Translations under genes and position numbers: made by a program
Assembly (NCBI GenBank): GCA_021773815.1
Contig: JAJFJS010000100.1
Coordinates: 1 to 64,000 of the forward strand
DNA: 64,000 nucleotides
Direction of reading: 5' to 3'
Origin: Gammaproteobacteria bacterium
GTDB taxonomy: Bacteria > Pseudomonadota > Gammaproteobacteria > Steroidobacterales > GCA-2729495
Shown here: piece by piece, positions 7,828-15,754 of the stretch
Layout of the letters: each line of letters opens with the position of its first letter
Numbering within the stretch: position 1 is the stretch's first letter
The notes under the pieces: generated by a model
Told to the model about the DNA's origin: nothing
Seen by the model: only the letters and a program-made list of their open reading frames with translations
Database searches by the model: none

Positions 7828-8175
7828 TGCGGTCGCCGGGGCCGAACCCGCTTGCCGGGCGTTATGTCCGGTTGCGGCCGATATCGAACGCGCCGTGCGC
7901 GGCCCTTGTCGGGGTTGCCAATGTCACAGCGTATTGATCGGGTCGCTGTGCATGGACGGCTGGTGCCCGGTAACGGCGGTGAGACGTCCGCGTGCTGCAC
8001 ATGGGCCCGTGCAGAATATCGTTGTTCAACAACCTGCTAGGTATTTACCGGCCCATCTATTTGATCCGCCGTGTTTTTACGGTATAAAAAGCACCCCGTC
8101 GCGGCGGTCGATGACTGGCGCATGGCCGGCCATTGGTTTTGTGGACCAGGGTTAATTTGGACCAGGAGAAAAAGT
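7828..8175. other. Intergenic interval carrying the panD promoter
   Basis: The gap of 348 bp has no convincing ORF. Its 3' third holds a sigma70-like promoter (8061-8088), a repeated TGGACCAGG and the panD Shine-Dalgarno. The first 200 bp show nothing I can interpret; no terminator for the methyltransferase gene is evident. Confidence 0.5.
8061..8088 (+). promoter_or_regulatory. Probable sigma70 promoter of panD
   Basis: TTGATC at 8061-8066 and TATAAA at 8083-8088 are separated by 16 bp, close to the sigma70 consensus. The predicted start near 8095 would leave a leader of about 80 nt before panD. That leader contains a 9-bp direct repeat, TGGACCAGG, at 8142-8150 and 8158-8166, the second copy overlapping the Shine-Dalgarno region. 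Confidence 0.55.
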
Positions 8176-8547
8176 GTGCGCTCTGTCATGCGCTCGAAAA
8201 TTCATAAAGCGACCATTACGGAAGCAAACCCCGATTACATCGGCAGCATTACCATCGATGCCGATCTGATCGAGCGCGTCGGGCTGTGGCAAAACGAGCG
8301 GGTGCTGATTGCCAGCAATACGACGGGCGCGCGCCTCGAGACCTATGTCATTGCCGGTGAGGCGGGTTCGGGCAAGATCGCCATGAACGGACCGGCCGCC
8401 CATACGATCGGCCTGGGTGAGGAAGTCGTCATCATGGGTTTTGAACTGACCACCCAGCCGATCGAGCCGAAAGTCATCCTCGTCGATGAGCACAATCGGT
8501 TCGCCAGGGATCTGACCGAAAAGGCCGGGATGGTGCTCACAACCTGA
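8176..8547 (+). CDS. panD: Aspartate 1-decarboxylase (pyruvoyl enzyme precursor)
   Basis: PanD converts L-aspartate to beta-alanine for pantothenate and CoA. The proenzyme self-cleaves at a Gly-Ser bond, seen here as YIGSITID, with Ser24 becoming the pyruvoyl group. The later NTTGARLETYVI and GKIAMNGPAAH segments are family-typical. The start is the GTG at 8176, not the ATG at 8188: AGGAG at 8164-8168 is 7 bp before the GTG but 19 bp before the ATG, and the longer form restores the family's N-terminal spacing to the cleavage site. The neighbouring panB and panC genes are not here. Confidence 0.93.
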   Translation: MRSVMRSKIHKATITEANPDYIGSITIDADLIERVGLWQNERVLIASNTTGARLETYVIAGEAGSGKIAMNGPAAHTIGLGEEVVIMGFELTTQPIEPKVILVDEHNRFARDLTEKAGMVLTT

Positions 8548-8648
8548 CCGGTCGCCGTCAGGCGCTCGATGATCTGCACCGATCACGCTAGAATGGCCAC
8601 GGGCCTCGTGGCACGGTAATCGTAAATGGGTGAGCAAATGGACGGATC

Positions 8649-9059
8649 ATGGCAGGCTGGATGACTCACCTGTTGGCGTTTCTCGTCGGTATCGGCGTCG
8701 GCGCATTCTGGATGTCGAAACGCAGCGGGCAATCGAGCGAATCGTTGCCGGCGCACCGGCAGTCGGACAAGACGTTGCGGCGTCTCTATAAAGAATGCCC
8801 GCAATTCTTCGACAATATTCGCGAGGAACTCGGCCGGCCGGAATTTCACAATGTCCGCGAATTTGCGATTTTGGATTCGCCGCGAACGACATTCGTCAGC
8901 GAAGGTCTGCGGGTCGTTTGTTACGAAGAAGAAATGTCCAATATCCGGGCAGTCGCGACGGGTCTCGAAGAGAGTGGTTTTATCGACGAAGTCACGCGCG
9001 GAAAGTTTCCGATCTATCGGATGCGCGATCATTTCGTTTCGGCCCTGGCGACGCTATAA
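8649..9059 (+). CDS. Hypothetical protein with N-terminal membrane anchor
   Basis: The 136-aa product has one N-terminal hydrophobic helix (about residues 5-22, LLAFLVGIGVGAFWM) and a soluble charged domain with RRLYKECPQFFDNIREEL and ELGRPEFHNVREFAI. It would be anchored in the inner membrane. I recognise no named family. It lies alone between panD and the GIY-YIG gene, 29 bp before the latter. Confidence 0.65.
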   Translation: MAGWMTHLLAFLVGIGVGAFWMSKRSGQSSESLPAHRQSDKTLRRLYKECPQFFDNIREELGRPEFHNVREFAILDSPRTTFVSEGLRVVCYEEEMSNIRAVATGLEESGFIDEVTRGKFPIYRMRDHFVSALATL

Positions 9060-9088
9060 CGCACGCCGGGCCTTCCGTTCGGCCAATC

Positions 9089-9334
9089 ATGTGGACTGTC
9101 TATATCGCCAGATGCGCCGACGATAGCCTGTATACCGGCATTGCCAGGGATGTCGACGAGCGCATCGAGTCACATAACGCCGGTCGCGGCGCGAAATACA
9201 CGCGTTCACGGCTGCCGATTGAGCTGGTTTACAGCGAGGTGGTCGATGACCGAGCGACCGCCTTGCGGCGCGAGTTCGCGATCAAGCGGCTCGAACGAGA
9301 CGCCAAGAAAAAATTGATAGAATCTTGCCGATAA
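9089..9334 (+). CDS. GIY-YIG nuclease superfamily protein (YhbQ/UPF0213-like)
   Basis: At 81 aa this is a stand-alone GIY-YIG domain: VYIARCADDSLYTGIARDVDERIESHN contains the paired Tyr strands (VYI and YTG) and the conserved Arg, followed by GAKYTRSRLPIELVY and the C-terminal helix FAIKRLERDAKKKLI. This small class is widespread in bacteria. Nuclease activity is expected from the intact motif, but its in vivo role is uncertain. Confidence 0.85.
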   Translation: MWTVYIARCADDSLYTGIARDVDERIESHNAGRGAKYTRSRLPIELVYSEVVDDRATALRREFAIKRLERDAKKKLIESCR

Positions 9335-9427
9335 TCGTCCGAGCGGGCCTGCGGCACATGCGCGGTCCCGACGGTTCGGCGAACATGCGTGCCGCTGGAC
9401 GACATCATTCCCATCGAGGTGACCGCT

Positions 9428-11089
9428 ATGTCTGATGAGCCGGATCGGATTACGGATGAACCGGAGCTGTCGCGACGCATGATGCTGGCCGGGGGCGCCG
9501 GCCTCGCGGCGCTGTCGGCCTCGCAATGGGTAACGGGCTGCGCCGCCGCTGGCACCCGGCAGCCCGCTGCCGGCTCGGCCGCCGCGATCCGTAACGCGCC
9601 GCAGGCGCCGTATGAATCATTCCGTGATTTTATCGCGGCGCTTGAGGCCCGCGGTCTGGTCTTCCGGGTGCCGCGCATCGATCAGGATGCGTACGAGTTG
9701 ACGGCGCTGACCTACCGGCTGATCGATGAATACGGCTGGTACGAGGCCCCGTGCATCGTCGTCGATGAAGTCAGGATCGACGGGCAGTGGGTGCGGGGAC
9801 CGTTGGTCGTCAATCACATGGGGCACTGGTTCACCGAAGCGATCGCCTTCGGCGTCGAGCCCGTTCCGCATGACGGTGTCGCGTCCTATCGCAAGGTCAT
9901 GACAAAACTCGAAGGTATGCTGGTCGCCGGCGAGTACCCGCGCATCGAGCCGGTTGAAGTATCGCCGGCCGATGCCCCGTGTAAGGAAGTCATCCTGCGC
10001 GGCGACGATATCGACCTGACGAAATTCGCCTTCATCAAGAGCAATCCGGCCGATTCACGCCGCTACGTCAACACCGGTTCCTCGTTCACCGAGGGACCGG
10101 ATATCGGCAAGAACTTCGGTACCTATCGATGCGAACTGCGCGGCCCGCGGCTGCTCGGATTCAATCCGGAGCCGAACCAGACGGCCTGGCGAACGCTGAT
10201 GGCCGCCAAAGAACGCGGTGAGAAAAGCGTTTCGGTATCGATCGTGCTCGGTCAGGATCCGGTGATCTGGACGATCAGCGGCTCGCGGATCGTCAATCGC
10301 CTCAGCAAAGAGAAGGTCGACGAACTGGCCATCGCCGGCGGCATGCAGGGCCAACCGGTCAAGGTCGTGCGTTCGGAAACCAATCAGCATCGGGTGCCGG
10401 CCAATGCCGAAATGGTCATCGAGGGCGAGGTGCCGCTCGATCAGCTGATGCCCGAGGGTCCGTTCGGCGAGATGTACCAGTACCTCGGCGCACGACGCGC
10501 GGAGAATTTCATTCTGCGCGTGACGGCGGTGACGCACCGGCGCGATCCGTGGATTCTGAATCAGTTTACCGGCGTGACCCGTGGGTTTGCGACGGCGCCG
10601 ACGGCCGTGCTGTTCAACCACAGCCTTCGTGCGCTCGTGCCGAGCCTGATCGAACTGCATTCACCGGTTGATGCCACGGGCATCACGTATGTCCGAATCA
10701 ACAAGACGAAAGCCGGAGAGGGTTTGAAGGCGGGTCAGCGCCTCGCGTCGATCATACCGATCTTCAAGGTCGTAATCGTCGTCGATGCGGATATAGATAT
10801 TCTGGACCCGAAGCAGGTCAATCTCGCCATCGGTTCGCGGTGGATGCCGAAGACCGCGACGAAGATCATCGAAAATGCGCGAGCGATGGGCCTTGACCCG
10901 AGTCGTGATGCCGACGGCAAGGTCAGCAAGATCGTCATCGATGCGACCCGGCAGTTGCCGGAGGAAAACGGTCCGGCCGAATTTCCGGAACTGAACCGCA
11001 CGCTGCTCGAGCGCCTCGCGCCGGAATCGTTCGATCTCGTCGAACAGAAATGGGGCGCTGCGATCAAGCGGAAATACCCGACCTTCTGA
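9428..11089 (+). CDS. UbiD-family decarboxylase homologue with Tat/lipoprotein signal
   Basis: The 553-aa protein has a C-terminal region of about 490 residues that is clearly UbiD-like. It has the FGTYRCELRGP strand (catalytic Arg), the EMVIEGEVPLDQLMPEGPFGE block with the conserved Glu pair, and VVIVVDADIDILDPKQVNLAIGSRW. UbiD enzymes use prenylated FMN to decarboxylate aromatic or alpha,beta-unsaturated acids and are normally cytoplasmic. This one starts with Arg16-Arg17 in a twin-arginine context (LSRRMML), a hydrophobic stretch, and Cys38 in VTGC, a lipobox. It is therefore predicted to be exported folded and lipidated. GAGGTGA before the ATG at 9428 fixes the start. No ubiX is nearby. 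Confidence 0.85.
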   Translation: MSDEPDRITDEPELSRRMMLAGGAGLAALSASQWVTGCAAAGTRQPAAGSAAAIRNAPQAPYESFRDFIAALEARGLVFRVPRIDQDAYELTALTYRLIDEYGWYEAPCIVVDEVRIDGQWVRGPLVVNHMGHWFTEAIAFGVEPVPHDGVASYRKVMTKLEGMLVAGEYPRIEPVEVSPADAPCKEVILRGDDIDLTKFAFIKSNPADSRRYVNTGSSFTEGPDIGKNFGTYRCELRGPRLLGFNPEPNQTAWRTLMAAKERGEKSVSVSIVLGQDPVIWTISGSRIVNRLSKEKVDELAIAGGMQGQPVKVVRSETNQHRVPANAEMVIEGEVPLDQLMPEGPFGEMYQYLGARRAENFILRVTAVTHRRDPWILNQFTGVTRGFATAPTAVLFNHSLRALVPSLIELHSPVDATGITYVRINKTKAGEGLKAGQRLASIIPIFKVVIVVDADIDILDPKQVNLAIGSRWMPKTATKIIENARAMGLDPSRDADGKVSKIVIDATRQLPEENGPAEFPELNRTLLERLAPESFDLVEQKWGAAIKRKYPTF

Positions 11090-11142
11090 TACATTCGCAT
11101 CGGGCGGCTCGGTAACGCGGTAACTCTTGAGCGGGAAGTGAA

Positions 11143-11427
11143 ATGTTCAGAAATTCGGTGATCAGTAAAACGCGACAGATGTGGAAGCTCTGGGTCGGGA
11201 TCATCGCGCTGGTGGTCGGTTCGATCGCGCCGCTCTTCGAGCAGACGGGAATCGACTGGACCCTCGGCACGATCATCGCGATCGCGGGTTACGGCTTTAC
11301 CGTCGCGTTTGTCAGTTGCCCGGCTTGTGGCCAGCGCTGGTTGTTCAAGGCCTTGCTCGATGCGGGGATCTACGGGCCATTGCTGCGCGAGTCGGCGTGT
11401 CCGGCGTGTGAGCATGGATTTGACTGA
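11143..11427 (+). CDS. Small two-helix membrane protein with zinc-ribbon Cys pairs
   Basis: This 94-aa protein has two hydrophobic segments (about residues 13-29 and 42-58) and then two CPAC motifs 30 residues apart (SCPACGQRW and SACPACEHG). It resembles membrane proteins with a cytoplasmic zinc ribbon or rubredoxin-like knuckle. Function is unknown. GGAAGTG precedes the ATG. The 3' end overlaps the Sel1-repeat gene by 14 bp, so the two are likely co-expressed. Confidence 0.7.
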   Translation: MFRNSVISKTRQMWKLWVGIIALVVGSIAPLFEQTGIDWTLGTIIAIAGYGFTVAFVSCPACGQRWLFKALLDAGIYGPLLRESACPACEHGFD

Positions 11428-11980
11428 CGCCAGGCGCCCGGTCGTTTGCTGGAAACCCGGCGTGCGCCGGATTCCGGGCGCGGTGCTCGTGGCCGCCCTG
11501 ATCGGTTGCGCATCGTGGAACGTGGCCGACGGGCAGCCGGCGTCACCGGCGCGGTGCCGCGATGGGCTGCGGCCCGTACTGCTGCAATCCGAACCGGATC
11601 CGGCGATCCTCGCAGACCTTAAGCGCCTGTGCGCGGCGCAGGCGGAAGCGGGCGATCCCGAGGCGGTGTACGGGTTGTCATTGCTATACCTCGGGCTGAT
11701 CCAATGGCAGCCGGAGCGGGCCATTGCGTTGATGCGCCGCGCCGCCGCCGACGGCGTTGCCGAGGCGCAGTACTGGCTTGCATGGCAGTACGAAGCCGGC
11801 CCGTTGCTCGACAACGATGCGTCGCTGGCATTGCGCTGGTATCGTGCCGCCGCTGATCGCGAGCATCGGCTGGCGCTGCAACGAATGGCCACGATCTATG
11901 CCGATGGGGAAATGGGAGTTGTGCCGGATACCGCGCGCGCTGTCGTGTATCGCGCGCGCGCGGAACGCTGCGAGCAATAA
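11414..11980 (+). CDS. Sel1-repeat (TPR-like) exported protein, possible lipoprotein
   Basis: The 188-aa product begins with a basic stretch, then a hydrophobic helix ending AALIGC, which could be a lipobox. After a variable region come at least two Sel1-type repeats: AEAGDPEAVYGLSLLYLG, DGVAEAQYWLAWQYEAG and REHRLALQRMATIYADG. Sel1 repeats form alpha-solenoids that mediate protein contacts, often in envelope signalling. The start overlaps the preceding zinc-ribbon gene. Confidence 0.72.
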   Translation: MDLTDARRPVVCWKPGVRRIPGAVLVAALIGCASWNVADGQPASPARCRDGLRPVLLQSEPDPAILADLKRLCAAQAEAGDPEAVYGLSLLYLGLIQWQPERAIALMRRAAADGVAEAQYWLAWQYEAGPLLDNDASLALRWYRAAADREHRLALQRMATIYADGEMGVVPDTARAVVYRARAERCEQ

Positions 11981-12062
11981 CCAGGAGCGCACGGCGCCGG
12001 CTCAATCGCGGGACGGACTGACGATAGTCTGACGGTTGCCCCGTCAACGGGAAACGATATCT

Positions 12063-12665
12063 ATGCCCGACATGCAGGAAATCTTCGCCGCCAACCGTGC
12101 CTGGGCGGATCGGATGCGGGAGATCGACCCCGGGTTCTTCGATCAACTGGTCAACCAGCAGGCGCCGGAGTACCTGTGGATCGGGTGTTCGGACAGCCGC
12201 GTACCCGCGAACCAGATTACCGGCCTGCAGCCGGGCGAAGTCTTCGTGCATCGCAATGTCGCCAATATCGCACCCGAGGGCGACCTGAATTGTCAGGCCG
12301 TGGTTCAGTACGCTGTTGAAGTCCTCGGCATTCGGCATATCGTCGTTTGTGGTCACTACGGGTGCGGCGGCGTCCTGGCCGCGCTGACCGGGCAGGCGAC
12401 CGGTCATGCGCGTCGATGGATCGACGGTATCGTCAAGCTGCGCGATCGGCATGCCGGGATGCTGGCGACGCTGGCCGATGATGACGCGCGTCACGCGCGG
12501 CTCTGTGAACTCAACGTCGTCGAGCAGGTGCGTAACCTGAGCCGGTCGCAGGTCGTGCGCGACGCCTGGTCGCGCGGGCAACCGCTGCTGATACATGGCT
12601 GGATCTACGCCATTGCCGACGGGGTGCTCAAAGACCTCGGCGTGACGCTGTCGGGGCCTGAATAA
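12063..12665 (+). CDS. can: Beta-class carbonic anhydrase
   Basis: Carbonic anhydrase interconverts CO2 and bicarbonate, supplying bicarbonate for carboxylases. The zinc site is intact: WIGCSDSRVP provides the first Cys and the Asp-Arg dyad, and VVCGHYGCGGV provides His and Cys. The protein resembles E. coli Can through LNCQAVVQYAVEVL and ELNVVEQVRNLS. At 200 aa it lacks the last 15-20 residues of E. coli Can. The start at ATG 12063 follows GGGAAA; a TTG at 12036 is unlikely. Confidence 0.93.
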   Translation: MPDMQEIFAANRAWADRMREIDPGFFDQLVNQQAPEYLWIGCSDSRVPANQITGLQPGEVFVHRNVANIAPEGDLNCQAVVQYAVEVLGIRHIVVCGHYGCGGVLAALTGQATGHARRWIDGIVKLRDRHAGMLATLADDDARHARLCELNVVEQVRNLSRSQVVRDAWSRGQPLLIHGWIYAIADGVLKDLGVTLSGPE

Positions 12666-12712
12666 CGCCATCGACCGTGCGCCGCGCGGCGATCTCGGGC
12701 ACCATCCGGGAC

Positions 12713-13195
12713 ATGGAAACGCTATTACTGATGGGCCTTGGCCTCTTGCTGGCGGTCGTCGGCGTGATCGGTCTGGCGCTGCCCGCGCTGCCCGGTGCGC
12801 CGTTGCTGTTTCTCGGCTTCGTCTGTATCGCATGGGCCGAACAGTTTGCGTTTATCGGCACCGGCACGCTCGTGTTGCTGGCGGCGCTGGCGCTGCTGAC
12901 CTACGCCGTCGACCTGATTGCCGGCGCGTTCGGCGTGCGGCGGTTCGGCGCGTCGCCGACCGCAATGATCGGTGCCACTGCCGGCGCGATCATCGGGTTG
13001 TTCTTCGGCTTCGTCGGTATCGTGATCGGCCCGTTCATCGGCGCCGGGATCGGTGAACTGTCGACGGGCCGTGATCTGCGCGCGGCCGGCCGGGCCGGGG
13101 TCGGTGCGACGATCGGACTCGTCATCGGCGTCGCGGCGAAGCTCACGCTTGCTTTCGCGATGATCGGCATATTCGTACTGATGAGGTTCACGTGA
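12713..13195 (+). CDS. DUF456 membrane protein
   Basis: The 160-aa protein is almost wholly hydrophobic, with glycine-zipper stretches (GATAGAIIGLFFGFVGIVIGP). The N-terminal GVIGLALPALPGAPLLFLGF block and the FGASPTAMIGATAGAIIG block are characteristic of DUF456, a family of bacterial inner-membrane proteins of unknown function. The stop overlaps the next gene's GTG by 4 bp. Confidence 0.82.
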   Translation: METLLLMGLGLLLAVVGVIGLALPALPGAPLLFLGFVCIAWAEQFAFIGTGTLVLLAALALLTYAVDLIAGAFGVRRFGASPTAMIGATAGAIIGLFFGFVGIVIGPFIGAGIGELSTGRDLRAAGRAGVGATIGLVIGVAAKLTLAFAMIGIFVLMRFT

Positions 13196-13650
13196 CCACC
13201 GAAGACCTGGCGGTCTCCGGCGTCGCGTGCGCGTCTCCGCTGAGCGCTTTGCGCGCGTACTGCGTGCGCATCGTTCGATTCGTGTCCGGCGACGCGCTCG
13301 ATCCGCACCTGTATTTCGAACGCAAGCTGATCGCTGATATCGGCGCCGCCCGATCCGACGCAGAGGTGCGTACGATCTTGCTGGGCCTGCTCGACTGGAT
13401 CGTCGAGACCAACGTGCGTCCCGAACGTATTGCGCAGGCCGATGCGGCGCTGGCCGCTGATGGCTGTCCGTCGTTGTCGTTGTTGCTGGCGTCGGCCACC
13501 CGTGCGGCGGGACTCGTGCTGGCCGGCGGCCGGGCGTTGACGCGCCACGAGTTCGAACTGGTCGAGACCCTCGCGGCTCGCGACGGCGTGAATGCCGCGG
13601 ATCGCGGGCTGGCGGCAGTTCTGCTGGACAATGACCCGAACGGCGTCTGA
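13192..13650 (+). CDS. Hypothetical helical protein
   Basis: The 152-aa product is predicted to be soluble and mostly alpha-helical, with hydrophobic heptads in RTILLGLLDWIVETNV and LSLLLASATRAAGLVL. I do not recognise it. The GTG start overlaps the DUF456 gene by 4 bp, and the 3' end overlaps the DUF2007 gene by 20 bp, so it sits in a coupled three-to-four gene set. Codon bias matches its neighbours. Confidence 0.6.
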   Translation: MTTEDLAVSGVACASPLSALRAYCVRIVRFVSGDALDPHLYFERKLIADIGAARSDAEVRTILLGLLDWIVETNVRPERIAQADAALAADGCPSLSLLLASATRAAGLVLAGGRALTRHEFELVETLAARDGVNAADRGLAAVLLDNDPNGV

Positions 13651-13978
13651 ATCTTTCGTTCGTGTCTATCGTGCGGCGAACGCGACGGAAGCACACCTGA
13701 TCAAGGGCATGCTTGAGCAGTATGGCATGACCGTCCGGTTATTCGGCGAGGGCCTGTCGTCCGGCCTCGGTGAGTTGCCGGCGGAAGTTGTTGAGGTTGA
13801 GATCCGCGTCCCGACCGGTTTTCGGCAGCTGGCCCGGCAACTGCTCGACGAGTACGAGGCCGATGCCGCCGGCGCTGCGGCAGACTGGCGATGTGCCGGC
13901 TGCGGCGAGGAAAACCCCGCCGGTTTCGAGGCGTGCTGGAACTGTCGCGGGACTCGTGGCCGGGACCGGCCGGGATGA
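13631..13978 (+). CDS. DUF2007 domain protein with C-terminal RanBP2-like zinc finger
   Basis: The first 75 residues match DUF2007 (RVYRAANATEAHLIKGMLEQYGMTVRLFGEGL, then EVVEVEIRVP), a putative signal-transducing domain. Residues about 88-110 form a zinc finger (WRCAGCGEENPAGFEACWNC) with two CxxC pairs around a central Asn, like RanBP2-type fingers. The fusion suggests a protein- or RNA-binding adaptor. It overlaps genes on both sides (20 bp upstream, ATGA downstream). Confidence 0.78.
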   Translation: MTRTASESFVRVYRAANATEAHLIKGMLEQYGMTVRLFGEGLSSGLGELPAEVVEVEIRVPTGFRQLARQLLDEYEADAAGAAADWRCAGCGEENPAGFEACWNCRGTRGRDRPG

Positions 13979-14754
13979 GTCGCCCGGCGATCGTCATCCC
14001 GGTCCGGGTGCGCGGCGCGACATTCCGGGTAGCGGCGCGGTTTCGCGAGGGCGGTGACGAGCTCATCCTGTTCGTGCACGGTCTGGGCTGCAGCAAGTCC
14101 TGCTGGCGGGCGGCATGGCAGCGCCCGGAGCTGCGCGGCCGGTCGCTGCTGGCGCCGGATCTGCCGGGCTTCGGCCATACGCCGCGCCCGCCCGGTTTTG
14201 CCGGTGACCTCGCCGGCCACGCGCGTGTGCTCGCGGCGCTGATCGACGCGCATGCGTTGCGGCGTATTCATCTGGTTGCACACAGTATGGGCGGATCGAT
14301 CGCGCTGCTGTTGCCGCCGCAGGTGCTGGCACGTCTGGCCAGTCTCGTGCTCATCGAGCCGCGGCTGCTCCGGTCGAGTTGCGGCATTGCGGCCGAGGCG
14401 GCCGATGTGACCGCCGCGCAGTTCCGCACATTGGTTTTTCCGCGGCTGCGAGCGCGGCTGACGGGCGAGCCGCGAGCCGCGTTCGATCTCGACTGCTCCG
14501 ATCCGGACATGCTCTATGCCGGCAGCCGCTCGCTGCTCGACTGGACGGCTGGTGAACTGCTGCTGGAGCGCTTTCAAACGGCGCCATGCCGCCGGTTTTT
14601 TGTTTACGGCGCCAATAACCGCCATCTGGAGGAATTGACGCGCATCGCGCCGACGCTGTCTGTGCCAATTGCTGGGGCGGCGCATTTCGTGATGAACGAC
14701 AATCCCGACGGGTTCTTCGGCCGATTGCCCGACCTGCTCGGCCCGCCGTCGTGA
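13975..14754 (+). CDS. Alpha/beta hydrolase
   Basis: The 259-aa protein has the hydrolase fold landmarks: oxyanion-hole strand LILFVHGLGCS, PDLPGFGHTPRP, the nucleophile elbow AHSMGGS and a C-terminal GAAHFVMNDNPDGF that supplies the catalytic His. It is probably a cytoplasmic esterase or C-C hydrolase; the substrate is unknown. It starts inside the stop of the DUF2007 gene. Confidence 0.8.
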   Translation: MSRPAIVIPVRVRGATFRVAARFREGGDELILFVHGLGCSKSCWRAAWQRPELRGRSLLAPDLPGFGHTPRPPGFAGDLAGHARVLAALIDAHALRRIHLVAHSMGGSIALLLPPQVLARLASLVLIEPRLLRSSCGIAAEAADVTAAQFRTLVFPRLRARLTGEPRAAFDLDCSDPDMLYAGSRSLLDWTAGELLLERFQTAPCRRFFVYGANNRHLEELTRIAPTLSVPIAGAAHFVMNDNPDGFFGRLPDLLGPPS

Positions 14755-14813
14755 CGTCGCCGGGCGTGCCGGTTTCACGGTATGCTGCAGTTTCGCCCGC
14801 AAGCGGATTCCCA

Positions 14814-15170
14814 ATGATCCAGCCAGCCAGCAATTCACCGGAACTGACGGACCTCGAGCGTCTCGTGCTGGAGACGGCTTTTGCGGCCTCCGGCGCCGAC
14901 GCCGGGTGGCGGGAGCAGATCGAAGCCGCGACCGTGGCGTCTCGCACGCCCAGCGGCGTCGGGTTCATGACCAAGCTGAACACACCCGCCGCAGAGCGGC
15001 TGACGAAGGACGGTCTGGCGACGATCAGCGGCGAACATCCGGCATTGCCCTCCGGCGCCGAGTTCGTCGTGCAGGTCAAGGGCGGGCGTATCAACTGCAT
15101 CGAGGCGTTCTGTCACGAGGGACTATGGCCCGCGGACGAATCACGGTTCCGGCTGTTTTCCGGGCCTTGA
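14814..15170 (+). CDS. Hypothetical soluble protein
   Basis: The 118-aa product has an N-terminal helix (LTDLERLVLETAFAASG) and a beta-rich C-terminal half (SGAEFVVQVKGGRINCIEAFCHEGLWP). The HPALPSGAEFVVQVKGGRI segment recurs, from memory, in uncharacterised proteobacterial proteins, but I cannot name a family. AGCGGA lies just before the ATG at 14814; a GTG start at 14751 would overlap the hydrolase gene and is less likely. Confidence 0.6.
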   Translation: MIQPASNSPELTDLERLVLETAFAASGADAGWREQIEAATVASRTPSGVGFMTKLNTPAAERLTKDGLATISGEHPALPSGAEFVVQVKGGRINCIEAFCHEGLWPADESRFRLFSGP

Positions 15171-15266
15171 TATATCATTCGGCGCGGGCCGAGGGACTTG
15201 ATAAAATACGCGCGTCCGGCGATTGGCCAGCGGTGTGCCCCACGCCAATCAGTTCAGGGAGACTCA

Positions 15267-15668
15267 ATGAGCGGTTACGGAAAAATTAATCTGCTCGGCA
15301 TGCTGCTGATGCCGGCCGTTGCAACCCTCGCCGGGGTCGTCATGTTCGGCCCGCGCGTCGATACGATGATCGCGGTATTCGGCATGAATGCCGTTCCGAT
15401 GCTGATCGGCGGGATTATCTCCGGTTTATTGCTGCGTCGCGCGGCCCGGTCGGGCGGCGTCGGGCGGTCGATCGCGATCTGGCCGACGATGCTGCCGGCG
15501 ATTGTCGGCATCGCCTGGTACGTCCGTGATGCATTGTTTCCTGCGGAGACGGATCCGGGCCGCGTGTATCTGGCCGGCCCGCAGTACCTGCTGGTGATTG
15601 CCGTGGTGACCGGCTTTATCGCCTGGGTCGTCTGCGCGATTGTCCGTTCGCGACGATCCGCCGCCTGA
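15267..15668 (+). CDS. Small integral membrane protein
   Basis: The 133-aa protein has about four transmembrane segments (roughly residues 8-28, 36-56, 70-90 and 106-126) separated by a basic loop (LLRRAARSGG). No family is recognised. CAGGGAGA, 4-6 bp before the ATG, fixes the start. It is followed by an 86-bp gap containing the palindrome CTTAATTAAG at 15705-15714. Confidence 0.65.
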   Translation: MSGYGKINLLGMLLMPAVATLAGVVMFGPRVDTMIAVFGMNAVPMLIGGIISGLLLRRAARSGGVGRSIAIWPTMLPAIVGIAWYVRDALFPAETDPGRVYLAGPQYLLVIAVVTGFIAWVVCAIVRSRRSAA

Positions 15669-15754
15669 TTCGGCACCCGCCCCGGTTTGTGTCCGGACTG
15701 TCCCCTTAATTAAGAAACAAGGCGCATCAGGCGCCGTACCCGGAAAAGTTTTTC

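Noticed and set aside
15705-15714. CTTAATTAAG palindrome before the DUF6687 gene
   Set aside because: Only 10 bp and AT-simple; too short to argue for an operator without conservation data.
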